In this document: one piece after another, positions 18,010 through 26,737 of the stretch
Position numbering within the stretch: position 1 is the first letter of the stretch
Layout: each line of letters starts with the position of its first letter
Assembly (NCBI GenBank): GCA_045616665.1
Contig: JAZLHE010000056.1
Span: 3,279 to 67,278 of the forward strand
From: RUG11690 sp045616665
Lineage (GTDB): Bacteria > Bacteroidota > Bacteroidia > Bacteroidales > WCHB1-69
Length of the DNA: 64,000 bases
Direction of reading: 5' to 3'
Position numbers and translations under genes: made by a program
The notes under the pieces: generated by a model
What the model saw: the letters and a program-made list of their open reading frames with translations, nothing else
What the model was told of the DNA's origin: nothing
Databases searched by the model: none

Positions 18010-20328
18010 TCAATAGTACCAAACACTGTTTTTCCAATCAGCGTTGTTCTTCCCGTAATCCCTCCATCTGTCGCAAAAAACATTCCGAACGTCTTTCTTA
18101 AACTTTTTTTCGGAAGCATACTTGTGTTGGACAATCACCTGCAAATCTTTTCGATGTTGGCTATGGAGAATTTCACATTTCAGAGAAAAAATCCGGTCTT
18201 TTCTATAAGTAAGAGCTTGGTCAAGCCTGCGGTTCACATTGATTTGCCAAAGTCTAAGCTGAGGATCGTCATTCTCCGTTAAGTCCTCCAAAAAATTGCC
18301 CAAATCTACATAACTAATACCATAATTGCTTAAAAACCACGCTCTTCCCTTATAACTTTGATAAAGTCCCAAAGCATAGGCATAAGCGGCATTGGCTCGC
18401 TCCTCATCAGTTTTAGCCGACTTACATTCCTTGCTCAAACGTAGCATAATTTGGCAAAAATTCAGCTTACTTGGATTTTTGGCGTATGCGTCCGCAGGAT
18501 TAAAGGAAAGCTTGAATTTTCCTTGCAGTTCCTTATTCGTAATCCATCTTTCGACAAAGGGATTGTGTTTATCATCGAAATATTCCGCTATATTTTGTGT
18601 CTTCAAGAATTCTTCACTCACTTTTTGAAAATAGGGAATGGCTTTCGCATATTGTTCCTGTCGCAAATATTTTGTACCAATGAGTTCATAGAAATAATTC
18701 AAATCCTTATAACTGTTTCGGATGAGATATTTTTCCATTGGGGTTTGGCCGCCAGAACGAATAAATGTCACATATTGCAATAAAGTCTCGACATTAACCG
18801 TATCTATATATTGAAACAGCTTTGTGCCGTAGTCAAAATTCAGACAATAGGACAGGGTATCAATATATCCTTCACGACGTATCGGTGGATGCTTATAGCA
18901 TTTCCCCGATTCATTCACTTTGGCAATAAATTTCCCTTTCCTCGCAAGGTTTCGGATTTTTTTATCATTGTAATAAACTTCAGTATATAGATTTAAATAA
19001 GCAATGACTTTATGCGATTGATTCATTCTTTCAAAATGCGGAATAACGCCAAGAAAAATCACCCGACGGAACACCTTTACATAATGCGCGGCAAGAGAGG
19101 GGTGTTGATATTCTATTGAACAATCAGGATATAGTGCACCATAAGTTTTGTCATATTTGAAGTATTCTATATCACTCTTTTTCAAATCACTATTGATTTT
19201 ATTGCTTAACCATTTCAAGTCGGGATAAAGGGTTTCTTCGTACAAGCTGTCGTTATCACTGCGTGTGGAATTAAAAAGCAGCTTCATCAGCCGAATATTC
19301 TCTTTCACCATAGCGGTTCCCTGCAGTTTTTCAGCCTCTTTTAGAATTTTCAAAGCATCCTCGTGATTTCGATTGATATAGGCCAGCGCCGCCTGTGCCG
19401 ATTTCCATAAGGCAGGATTCCGGGTTTTGCCCTCACGGAGCACCTCGTCCGCCAAACGATTGAACGCCATTGCCCTTTCAGCTTTCGGATGATCAAAATA
19501 ATAATTGACAAATTGCTGCAACATAAATTCAAAACATTCATTGTTGGGAGTTTGTTGGTATATCGTACGCAGCACGGCAGGATCATAATGCAGATTGATA
19601 TCACAGTAACCGATATTGGCATAAACGACAGCCGCTTCTGCCTTACGTTTGAGCCGAAGCAACGCGCCGCCATAATAATTTTGGCATTGGGTTCGCAAGA
19701 CACTTTGAGGTATATTTTTGCCATAGCTATCCCAAACAGACACACATTTCTGATATTCCGCACAATAAAAATACTTGCGCATCAACTGCAACACATAACG
19801 ATTTCGAATGTGACGATTGTTACATTGTATTATGCAACTTTCATCCAATTCGCGAACCTTGAATATACTCACATCCATTTTTTGTTTTGACGGATCGGTC
19901 GGATCACACCAATCATCATAATGGCCGACATTATAGTACCAAGCAGACTGCTTCCAAGCGACCTCCTTGATAGCCGCTTCGTCTGTCACCTTCAAACTCT
20001 GCCAATATTGCAGGGCAGTCGTGTCATTATGCTTTATCAAATATCTGAAAAAGTCATTGCCGGTCTTGTTATTCAGACAATAAACACGGTATAACGCATC
20101 CTCCACCGATTTCCGCGATACCGACTTTTTCACATATTGGTGCCAGAACTCAATATTTTCTTTGCGAAATTGTTCGTCCAACACCCTTTGCCAATCCCCT
20201 TCGCCAGGATATCCCGTATAAAAAAACCAATGGTATTGCGGATCAACTTCATAACCTCCAACACATCCATCAGCTGAAAAACAGCGAACCAAAAATAATA
20301 AACTAATTAAAAAATGCCTGAATTTCAT
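18010..20328 (-). CDS. Exported TPR-like helical protein of unknown function (772 aa)
   Basis: The N-terminus (KFRHFLISLLFLVRCFSADGC) looks like a Sec signal; a lipobox is not clean. The mature protein is rich in aromatic residues and alpha-helical pairs of about 34-40 residues (for example ALLRLKRKAEAAVVYANIG, and KAIPYFQKVSEEFLKT), resembling divergent tetratricopeptide repeats. It begins with a motif typical of a Bacteroidales hypothetical family (C-x-G-G-Y-E-V-D-P). It starts inside the last 26 bp of the upstream gene, so translation is probably coupled. No enzymatic motif was seen; a scaffold or binding role in the periplasm is an inference. Confidence 0.75.
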   Translation of the reverse strand: MKFRHFLISLLFLVRCFSADGCVGGYEVDPQYHWFFYTGYPGEGDWQRVLDEQFRKENIEFWHQYVKKSVSRKSVEDALYRVYCLNNKTGNDFFRYLIKHNDTTALQYWQSLKVTDEAAIKEVAWKQSAWYYNVGHYDDWCDPTDPSKQKMDVSIFKVRELDESCIIQCNNRHIRNRYVLQLMRKYFYCAEYQKCVSVWDSYGKNIPQSVLRTQCQNYYGGALLRLKRKAEAAVVYANIGYCDINLHYDPAVLRTIYQQTPNNECFEFMLQQFVNYYFDHPKAERAMAFNRLADEVLREGKTRNPALWKSAQAALAYINRNHEDALKILKEAEKLQGTAMVKENIRLMKLLFNSTRSDNDSLYEETLYPDLKWLSNKINSDLKKSDIEYFKYDKTYGALYPDCSIEYQHPSLAAHYVKVFRRVIFLGVIPHFERMNQSHKVIAYLNLYTEVYYNDKKIRNLARKGKFIAKVNESGKCYKHPPIRREGYIDTLSYCLNFDYGTKLFQYIDTVNVETLLQYVTFIRSGGQTPMEKYLIRNSYKDLNYFYELIGTKYLRQEQYAKAIPYFQKVSEEFLKTQNIAEYFDDKHNPFVERWITNKELQGKFKLSFNPADAYAKNPSKLNFCQIMLRLSKECKSAKTDEERANAAYAYALGLYQSYKGRAWFLSNYGISYVDLGNFLEDLTENDDPQLRLWQINVNRRLDQALTYRKDRIFSLKCEILHSQHRKDLQVIVQHKYASEKKFKKDVRNVFCDRWRDYGKNNADWKNSVWYY

Positions 20329-21355
20329 CGTCTGAATATTTTGAAAGTTGTTTTGCCTCTAAGTGGTAAAGTATGACGGATTTATCGCTACAATAACGAC
20401 TCAACAGTTTTTTCGCCTCTAAAATCGTTTGGGCCGAAACTTCCTCATAACGGACATATTTCGTGGCACTCTCGGGCAACCTGTCAATCAGCTCGTAACG
20501 ATTGCCCGATAGAAGTCTGTATTTTGTGGTGTCATTAACAGGACAATCAGATTTATTGAGACAGACAAATTCCTTGTTTTCATCAAACTCCACACACCAA
20601 GAATACGTCGGAAGAGCCAAAGTCAAAGGCAACGGGTAATCTTTCAGCTTGCGATTCACATATTGTTTTACGTCTTTCACATCCAAAATTGAATTTTCCG
20701 TGTCAAAATTCTTGAAATCGCCTGTATTGTAACACATTAGCACGCCATAATCTGCCTTAGGCGCTTCCTGCGTAAGCTGATGCAATCGAATGGTGGTGGA
20801 AATCTTAAGGGTATCTTGAAAATACTGATTCAAATACTCACGAACATCCGTAAGAAACGTAAAATAGTCCTGTTGGGTGGAAGTGGTCCAATCACAATCA
20901 AACTGTACTTCTTTGATATCAATATTGTTGTCTGTGCACATCGCAAACAATCTATGGGCAAGATGGTCGGTAAACGTTGAATATGATCTTATCGCTTCCG
21001 GCGTAATAAAAACAACCGGTACGATTTCTATACCTGAATTTTGCACAGAATCCAAATCAAATACAGAAAATTCGACACTGGCCACTGGAGCGCACACGTC
21101 ATTGAAATTCGGATTTCGGTTTATATCCACATCAAAAAAGCGAACATATATTTTCTTTATCTCATTGTCTATCAAAAATCTACGTTCTGCGTCATTGAAT
21201 GAGAAAAAAGTACGCCAATAATACACTGAATTTTTCTGCGGGATGGTTTCCTTCGAACCACACAGATATTCGGATGGAATTCGATTGGCAAGGAAAATGA
21301 CGAAGAAGAGCAACACGGCGGCTACAATTAGTAAGATCAAATGGGATTTTTTCAT
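20303..21355 (-). CDS. Membrane-anchored protein with TIM-barrel (glycoside-hydrolase-like) pattern
   Basis: 350 residues from ATG 21355. The frame is open further upstream, but a 19-residue hydrophobic anchor (HLILLIVAAVLLFFVIFLA) begins right after this start, and a -7 box lies at 21379. The periplasmic part shows strands like KIYVRFFDVD, IEIVPVVFITPEA, VQFDCDWT, TTIRLHQL, YGVLMCYNTGDF and LTLALPTYSW, the order expected of a beta/alpha barrel like uncharacterised glycosidase-fold proteins. Its 3' end overlaps the TPR-like gene by 26 bp, so the two probably act together in the envelope. Substrate unknown. Confidence 0.75.
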   Translation of the reverse strand: MKKSHLILLIVAAVLLFFVIFLANRIPSEYLCGSKETIPQKNSVYYWRTFFSFNDAERRFLIDNEIKKIYVRFFDVDINRNPNFNDVCAPVASVEFSVFDLDSVQNSGIEIVPVVFITPEAIRSYSTFTDHLAHRLFAMCTDNNIDIKEVQFDCDWTTSTQQDYFTFLTDVREYLNQYFQDTLKISTTIRLHQLTQEAPKADYGVLMCYNTGDFKNFDTENSILDVKDVKQYVNRKLKDYPLPLTLALPTYSWCVEFDENKEFVCLNKSDCPVNDTTKYRLLSGNRYELIDRLPESATKYVRYEEVSAQTILEAKKLLSRYCSDKSVILYHLEAKQLSKYSDDEIQAFFN

Positions 21356-21378
21356 ATTCCAAAGATTTAATATTTTAG

Positions 21379-21386
21379 CAAAAATA
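21379..21386 (-). promoter_or_regulatory. -7 box for the two-gene envelope unit
   Basis: Minus-strand TATTTTTG, 23 bp upstream of ATG 21355; it supports that start over the longer open frame. Confidence 0.5.
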
Positions 21387-21522
21387 GCATTATAATACAC
21401 CCATTGAACCTTTTTGCCCTGCCTAATGTACGAAATTCCGTATCTATTGTATGAATCGACGAGAAGTACATCCATACACAATAAATTTCAATGAAAAAAC
21501 GATTCATTTTGTAGTTATTTTG

Positions 21523-21530
21523 TATCTTTG
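21523..21530 (+). promoter_or_regulatory. -7 box of the M16 peptidase promoter
   Basis: TATCTTTG followed by CCG, 70 bp upstream of the ATG at 21601. Confidence 0.55.
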
Positions 21531-21600
21531 CCGTCAAATAATAACTCTTATTGGAAAATAATTTATATTGTCAATATAACAAATTAAAAACCAACGATTT

Positions 21601-24522
21601 ATGAAAAAACTCAGATTATCGGCCATCGTATTTACGATGATTATGTTGTGTATCGGTTCTCTGTTCGCACAGAAATCATACACCTACAAAACTTTCCCTA
21701 ACGATCCCCTTCAGGTTCGTGAATACACTTTGGACAACGGTTTGAAAGTGTATATGAGCGTTTACAAGGACGCCCCTAAAATCCAGACCTACATTGCCGT
21801 TCGCGCGGGAAGCAAAAACGACCCACACGAAACCACTGGTTTGGCCCACTATTTGGAACACATGATGTTCAAGGGCAGCGAACGCCTTGGCACTTCCGAC
21901 TGGGAAAAGGAAAAAGTGCTGATTCAAAAAATTGAAGACCTTTTTGAGGCCTATCGTATGTTTGACGACCAAGCCACCCGCACGGCTATCTATCATAAAA
22001 TCGACAGTCTTTCGTACGAGGCATCAAAGATTGCCATTGCCAACGAATACGACAAAGCAATGAGCTGTATCGGTTCGGAAGGAACCAACGCATTCACCAG
22101 CAACGACTTCACGATGTATGTTGAAAACATTCCCAACAACCAGTTGGAAACCTGGTGCGACGTTGAAGCCGACCGTTTCCAACACTTGGTACTTCGTTTG
22201 TTCCACACCGAATTGGAAACCATCTATGAAGAGAAAAACATGAGTTTGACCAAAGACGGCCGCCGCGTAAACGAACAAATGTTCGCAGCCCTGTTTCCTC
22301 ATCATCCATATGGCACACAAACCACTTTGGGAGAACAGGAACACCTCAAAAATCCTTCTATGCGCAACATTCGCAACTTCGTAGCCACTTATTATGTGCC
22401 CAACAATATGTGTATCAGCTTGGCCGGTGATTTCAATCCCGACGAAGCCATTGCCATCATCGACAAATATTGGGGAAATATGAAGCCCGGCAATGTTCCT
22501 GTGTTCCAAAAAATTCCAGAAAGTCCTATTACCACCCCTATCGTTAAGACTATCACTGGTTTAGATCCTGAAAACACCACTATTGCCTATCGTATTGACG
22601 CCGGTAACGGCAGTCACGAAGTGCTGCTGGCTTCCTTGCTCGAATCCGTATTGAATAACGGCAAATGCGGTTTGATTGACATCAACATCAACCAACAGCA
22701 AAAATGCTTGGGCGCCTACGCTGGATGCTACGCTTTGAATGACTATTCCGCATTCATGTTCGGCGGCAGTCCAAACCAAGGTCAGACTTTGGAACAACTC
22801 CAACAGCTTTTGTTTGAGCAAATCGCATTGGTTAAGAAAGGCGAATTTGACGAAAGCATTCTCGAAGCTGCCATCAACAATATGAAACTCAGCATTATGA
22901 AGATGGCGGAAAGTAATAACAGCCGTGCTTCTCAAATGGCCTACGCATTTGTGGAACACCAAGATTGGGGCGATGTTTGCAACGAACTTAACGAATTGGC
23001 GAAAATCTCTAAAAAAGACTTGGTTGACTTTGCCAATCAAATCTTCAAAGACAATAATTATGTAATTATCAACAAATTACAAGGCGAACCTGATCCTGTA
23101 TTGAAGGTTTCCAAACCTGCCATCACTCCTATCGAAGTAAGCCGCGACAAAGAAAGCGCATTCTTGAAAGATATCAAGAACCGTCAGGTGACTCCTATCG
23201 AACCTGCATACGTGGATTTCAGCAAGGATTTGCAAAAAAGCAAGATGAATAACGGTGCCGAAATTCTTTATGTAAAGAATGTTGAAAACAAGACTTTCAA
23301 CTTAAATTATTACTTCGATTTCGGTTATCGTGCCGATAAGACCATCGATTTGGCTGCCGACTTGATGGATTACTTGGGAACTTCAAAACATACTCCCGAA
23401 CAATTACAACTTGAATTCTACAAACTCGCCTGCAACTATTCTTTAAGTGTGGGCAACGAAAATATCGTGGTCAGCATCAGTGGTTTAAGCGAAAATATGG
23501 AAAAGGCCATGGCCTTGGTAGAAGAAATATTTGCTGACGTTCAACCCAATGAGGAAGCCCTTCAAATGCTTGTTTCAAGAATCATCAAGAGCCGTACCGA
23601 CAACAAGCAAAACCAACAACGTGCATTTAGCGCCTTGCGCAACTATGGCGTTTATGGCGAAGACAGCCCAACAAAGGACGTACTCAGCGAAAGCCAATTG
23701 AAAGCATACAACAGCCAGCAGCTCTGCGATGCCATCAAGCAGTTATTCAACTACAAACACCGCATTCTATACTATGGTCCTGAAAGTATGGATAACTTGA
23801 AGGCCATCATCGCCCGCGACCACAAAATGCCGGCCAAATTTGCCAAAACTCCCGTAAACAAGAAATTGGTGCCTAACGCAGTAAACGAAAACACCATTTA
23901 CTTCGTTGACTACAACGCCAACCAAACCTATATGCAGGAATACCTCCGCGGTGACAAATTCGATGTCAAGATTCTGCCTCAATTGAACTTGTTCAACGAA
24001 TATTTCGGTGGATCTATGAACGCCATCGTATTCCAGGAAATGCGTGAAAAACGCTCTTTGGCCTACAGTGCTCAAAGTTATTATGTGACACCTAACCGCA
24101 AAGACGGCTATTTCACCAATGTGGCCATTATTGCCACTCAAAACGACAAACTGCTTGACGCTATGAACGCTTTCAACGACTTGTTTGAAAACATGCCTGT
24201 GGCTGAAGCCAACTTCAAGCTGGCTCAAGACGCCGCAATAAGCAGCATCCGCACCGACCGCACCACGAAATTCTCCATCATCAACAGTTACCTCACTTAC
24301 GAAAAAATGGGTTTCGATATGAAGAAAACCCGTGGCCAGATTTTATTTGAAACCTATCCTACATTGTCTATGCAGGATTTGGTGAACTTTAACCACAAAT
24401 ACCTCAAAGGACAAAAGAAATTTTACCTGGTTTTAGGTCGCGAATCCGATATGGACTTCAACGCTTTGTCAAAATTTGGTAAAGTTAAAAAATTAACTTT
24501 GGAAGATATTTTCGGATACTAA
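21601..24522 (+). CDS. Periplasmic M16 (pitrilysin/insulinase) family zinc peptidase
   Basis: 973 residues, the double-domain length of pitrilysin-type M16 enzymes. A Sec signal covers residues 1-23 (IMLCIGSLFAQ). The active half carries the inverted zinc motif H83-Y-L-E86-H87 and a downstream glutamate in LETIYEEKNM. The C-terminal half is the inactive lid, with the MREKRSLAYS substrate-binding signature. It probably degrades peptides in the periplasm. Codon use is rich in preferred codons, suggesting strong expression. The gene is monocistronic, with its own promoter (21523) and terminator (24542). Confidence 0.95.
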   Translation: MKKLRLSAIVFTMIMLCIGSLFAQKSYTYKTFPNDPLQVREYTLDNGLKVYMSVYKDAPKIQTYIAVRAGSKNDPHETTGLAHYLEHMMFKGSERLGTSDWEKEKVLIQKIEDLFEAYRMFDDQATRTAIYHKIDSLSYEASKIAIANEYDKAMSCIGSEGTNAFTSNDFTMYVENIPNNQLETWCDVEADRFQHLVLRLFHTELETIYEEKNMSLTKDGRRVNEQMFAALFPHHPYGTQTTLGEQEHLKNPSMRNIRNFVATYYVPNNMCISLAGDFNPDEAIAIIDKYWGNMKPGNVPVFQKIPESPITTPIVKTITGLDPENTTIAYRIDAGNGSHEVLLASLLESVLNNGKCGLIDININQQQKCLGAYAGCYALNDYSAFMFGGSPNQGQTLEQLQQLLFEQIALVKKGEFDESILEAAINNMKLSIMKMAESNNSRASQMAYAFVEHQDWGDVCNELNELAKISKKDLVDFANQIFKDNNYVIINKLQGEPDPVLKVSKPAITPIEVSRDKESAFLKDIKNRQVTPIEPAYVDFSKDLQKSKMNNGAEILYVKNVENKTFNLNYYFDFGYRADKTIDLAADLMDYLGTSKHTPEQLQLEFYKLACNYSLSVGNENIVVSISGLSENMEKAMALVEEIFADVQPNEEALQMLVSRIIKSRTDNKQNQQRAFSALRNYGVYGEDSPTKDVLSESQLKAYNSQQLCDAIKQLFNYKHRILYYGPESMDNLKAIIARDHKMPAKFAKTPVNKKLVPNAVNENTIYFVDYNANQTYMQEYLRGDKFDVKILPQLNLFNEYFGGSMNAIVFQEMREKRSLAYSAQSYYVTPNRKDGYFTNVAIIATQNDKLLDAMNAFNDLFENMPVAEANFKLAQDAAISSIRTDRTTKFSIINSYLTYEKMGFDMKKTRGQILFETYPTLSMQDLVNFNHKYLKGQKKFYLVLGRESDMDFNALSKFGKVKKLTLEDIFGY

Positions 24523-24541
24523 ACCATCAATGATATCCTGG

Positions 24542-24577
24542 AAGGGAAGTGTTCAAGCGAATACTTCCCTTTTTTTA
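24542..24577 (+). terminator. Rho-independent terminator after the M16 gene
   Basis: AAGGGAAGT / ACTTCCCTT stem with a 12-nt loop, followed by a T run. Confidence 0.85.
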
Positions 24578-24590
24578 TGGAAATTTGTCG

Positions 24591-24598
24591 TATTTTTG
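24591..24598 (+). promoter_or_regulatory. -7 box of the GNAT gene
   Basis: TATTTTTG followed by CA, 14 bp before ATG 24612. It lies immediately after the preceding terminator and implies a very short leader. Confidence 0.5.
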
Positions 24599-24611
24599 CA
24601 AAAAAAGAACG

Positions 24612-25157
24612 ATGTCCATTTTACTCCGATCCGCCTCCATTCAAGATGTGTCCTTTGTGGCCTGGACCATTGTCACCGCCGTCGGTATCAGCCAAACAGA
24701 CGAAGCGCTATTGAAACAGGTTGCCGCGATATGCAGCCGGGAAGACGTGCTCTATAGTTGGAAAAACTCGATCATTGCCGAATTTGACGGGCAAGCTGCC
24801 GGCGGTCTCTGTTGCTATGAGGGCAAAAGATACCAAGCGATGAGGGGCGTCACCTTTCCCATCATTGCCCAACATACCGGGAATGATTTCAGCAAAATGG
24901 ATTTGGAAACCGTACCCGGCGAGTATTACATAGACTCGATGGCCGTGCTTCCCGAATACCGGCATCGTGGAGTGGCAACGGCCTTGCTGACCGAAGGCAT
25001 TCGCCAAGCGACGGAATTAGGGATAAAGCAAGTGTCTATGATTGTATCTCCTGAAAATCCTGCGGCCCAACGGCTTTACGAATCGATGGGATTCCGCTAC
25101 CGTGGCAACATTTCCGCCTTTGGCGAACCCTACCGGAAAATGATTAAGGAGATATAG
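24612..25157 (+). CDS. GNAT family N-acetyltransferase
   Basis: 181 residues. The acetyl-CoA binding motif is at YIDSMAVLPEYRHRGVATAL (R/Q-x-x-G-x-A pattern) and the C-terminal strand/helix is ENPAAQRLYESMGFRYRG. The open frame extends upstream to 24549, but that stretch is the terminator and promoter, so ATG 24612 is chosen. Substrate unknown (small molecule, peptide or protein N-terminus). It is the last gene before the accessory region. Confidence 0.88.
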   Translation: MSILLRSASIQDVSFVAWTIVTAVGISQTDEALLKQVAAICSREDVLYSWKNSIIAEFDGQAAGGLCCYEGKRYQAMRGVTFPIIAQHTGNDFSKMDLETVPGEYYIDSMAVLPEYRHRGVATALLTEGIRQATELGIKQVSMIVSPENPAAQRLYESMGFRYRGNISAFGEPYRKMIKEI

Positions 25158-25256
25158 GCATCAAAGTCCATTGGTGAGACTACTCGAAATTAAATCTTAT
25201 AAGATTGAAAAAACTCAATTATTTTTCATCAATTATAAGACGGAGTAAGTTTTCGA

Positions 25257-25553
25257 CTATAATTTGCTGGTTATATCCATACTTTCGTGAAGGATTCTGA
25301 TTATCGTAACAAGGTCATCTGCTGAATATTTATAAAAAATCAAGTGCTTATGACAATGTCTGCACTTCAGGCCAGACTGTATTTCAGCGTATTCCTTGTC
25401 TGCATTGAAACTATCTTTACAAACGCTCTCACAAGCGGTTATCAAGTCATGATAATATTGATCGGCCTGCTTCTCTGACCAGACTTCGCACGTGTAAAGC
25501 CAAATAGAATCCAAATCTTCTATGGCCTTATTTGTCAATTGATAATTAGCCAT
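25257..25553 (-). CDS. parE: ParE/RelE-type toxin of a type II toxin-antitoxin pair
   Basis: 98 residues with the ParE pattern: YQLTNKAIEDLDSIWLY at the N-terminus, a middle helix (KQADQYYHDLI) and C-terminal strands ending in VTIIRILHESMDI, the usual IxRILHxxMD signature. ParE toxins poison DNA gyrase; RelE relatives cut mRNA, and the sequence favours ParE. The start overlaps the last 8 bp of parD, giving translational coupling. A degraded relative of this pair lies at 38101. Confidence 0.88.
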   Translation of the reverse strand: MANYQLTNKAIEDLDSIWLYTCEVWSEKQADQYYHDLITACESVCKDSFNADKEYAEIQSGLKCRHCHKHLIFYKYSADDLVTIIRILHESMDITSKL

Positions 25554-25791
25554 TGCGATGCTTTTTCTTCAATTCTTGCAAATGTTTTTTGGAATCGAAA
25601 TTCTCGCAAATACCACTTTCTTCACCTTCGTGGATGGCAGCACTCAGTTGCTGCAGTTTTTTTTCGTTTTCCTCTAAAAGTCGCAAACCCGCACGAATCA
25701 CTTCACTTGCATTATTGTACCGCCCTGATTGGATAGTAGAACTGATGAAATTTTCAAAGTAAGGACCTAAAGCGACCGATGTATTTTTCAT
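25546..25791 (-). CDS. parD: ParD-type antitoxin
   Basis: 81 residues from ATG 25791. It has a ribbon-helix-helix N-terminus (TSVALGPYFENFISSTIQSG) and the typical YNNASEVIRAGLRLLEE helix; the acidic C-terminus neutralises the toxin. The frame is open upstream, but the KNTSVALG start matches the family. It probably represses its own promoter through the palindromes at 25812-25909, as known for ParD proteins. Confidence 0.9.
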   Translation of the reverse strand: MKNTSVALGPYFENFISSTIQSGRYNNASEVIRAGLRLLEENEKKLQQLSAAIHEGEESGICENFDSKKHLQELKKKHRNG

Positions 25792-25811
25792 AAGTAATAA
25801 ATTTAGAACTG

Positions 25812-25909
25812 CAAAATTACCAAAATTTGGTAACAATTGGAACAATTACCATCTTTTTTCTTGAGTTTTACCCAAATCAATGATTTTTTTACCGTTTTTG
25901 GTAAAACTC
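25812..25909 (-). promoter_or_regulatory. parDE promoter and palindromic operators
   Basis: The minus-strand -7 box TAATTTTG (25812-25819) overlaps the palindrome TTACCAAAATTTGGTAA (25817-25833). Further TTACC half-sites follow, including TTTTACC/GGTAAAA at 25887-25906 and GAGTTTTAC/GTAAAACTC at 25863-25871 and 25901-25909. Repeated inverted TTACC sites over the promoter fit an autoregulated ParD operator. Confidence 0.6.
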
Positions 25910-26114
25910 AACTGCTCTGTCTTTTAGCATCAAAGTCCTTTTTCGTGGCAACAGATGAAAAATATGGTGCTTTTTGTTTCTAAACCGATAAATATCAATC
26001 ACTTTGCCAATGAAGCAACAAAATGATTGTCAATTAAATTCATTAATAATCAGATGGTTATAAGTTAATTTTTTCCATTCTTCTATGGTTTAGCACACAG
26101 CAATAAAAAAACGA

Positions 26115-26386
26115 AATTATCCCTTTCTGTCTTGTAGAGAGATTCCTTCGCTACGCTTCGGAATGACGATGCGCTGCACACAAGAAAATGGCGGCGACGG
26201 AAAGTAATAACGCAACAATACTGTCGTGGTGTCGCCGCAGTAATCGCGATTGCGGCGGCATCACACACCGACCCTGATCGACCACCTTGCGCCGCCGCTT
26301 CACTATGTTCCCCGAGTGCACTCGTCATCCAGAGCGGAGCACAGCGGAGTGAAGGGGTCTCAACAAGATTAAACGGGATAATCCCG
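26115..26386 (+). repeat. MITE-like element (copy C, about 272 bp)
   Basis: The left end, AATTATCCCTTTCTGTCTTG, and the right end, CAAGATTAAACGGGATAATC, are imperfect inverted repeats. An inner GATTCC...GGAAT hairpin is present, as in copies A, B and D. The middle differs from A and B and has GC-rich palindromic stretches. No protein-coding frame is credible inside. 25939-26114 holds nothing I recognise. Confidence 0.6.
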
Positions 26387-26434
26387 TAAAAAAATTCAAA
26401 ATCTCACAAATAAGTGATTTTTGGGAAAAATGTG

Positions 26435-26442
26435 TATTTTTG
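26435..26442 (+). promoter_or_regulatory. -7 box upstream of the structured RNA and MBOAT gene
   Basis: TATTTTTG followed by CAG, about 55 bp upstream of the RNA candidate at 26498. Transcription from here would produce the RNA fold and, if not terminated, the MBOAT/SGNH genes. Confidence 0.5.
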
Positions 26443-26497
26443 CAGAATATAAAGAATTCATTGTTAAATATAAAAACAGTATATAGAAAAATAGAAT

Positions 26498-26724
26498 AAC
26501 ATAGTAATAATCTGAGCTTTACGCTCTTGTTCTCTACTCCGTAAACGACCAATTTATTTAGTAGGTGAGAATAAGATAGCGGAAGGTTCACGTCTTAGGC
26601 GTGAACTGTTTCGTGCTTATTTACCTACAAGGCTTTGGTCGGCCCACGGAGTGAAATAAGCGACTAAGAAACGGCGAGCGCCTTTTTTAGTTGGGAAGAG
26701 TTCCAAGAGTAGGAAGCTTTAAAC
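26498..26724 (+). ncRNA. Structured RNA candidate, copy R1 (leader or stand-alone ncRNA)
   Basis: Helices read directly from the sequence: P1 GAGCTT/AAGCTT (26514-26519 with 26714-26719), P2 ACTCCGT/ACGGAGT (26536-26542 with 26646-26652), CGACCA/TGGTCG (26546-26551 with 26636-26641), P3 GTAGGT/ACCTAC (26561-26566 with 26623-26628), AATAAG/CTTATT (26570-26575 with 26616-26621), and apical GTTCACG/CGTGAAC (26586-26592 with 26600-26606). Two 3' hairpins follow: 26664-26690, with a T-rich 3' arm, and 26694-26704. The region at 35014-35231 shows the same helix order with different sequences. I do not recognise the family; 6S RNA also has a long hairpin with a central bubble and is an alternative. 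It ends 13 bp before the MBOAT start. Confidence 0.55.
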
Positions 26725-26737
26725 GACACATTAAACA

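Larger units (their letters stand above)
25158..25938. repeat. 12-bp direct repeat flanking the parDE module
   Basis: GCATCAAAGTCC occurs at 25158-25169, just after the GNAT stop codon, and again at 25927-25938, just beyond the parD operator region. The two copies bracket exactly the toxin-antitoxin genes and their control region (about 770 bp). They may be a target-site duplication or the scar of an insertion by short homology. Confidence 0.5.

Noticed and set aside
22024..22509. 161-codon minus-strand ORF inside the M16 gene
   Set aside because: Shadow of a strongly codon-biased gene; the sense frame has the zinc motif and a signal peptide.
26083..26591. Two minus-strand ORFs of 81 and 88 codons across the MITE C and RNA region
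   Set aside because: They cover inverted repeats and an AT-rich promoter, and their translations are of low complexity without family features.
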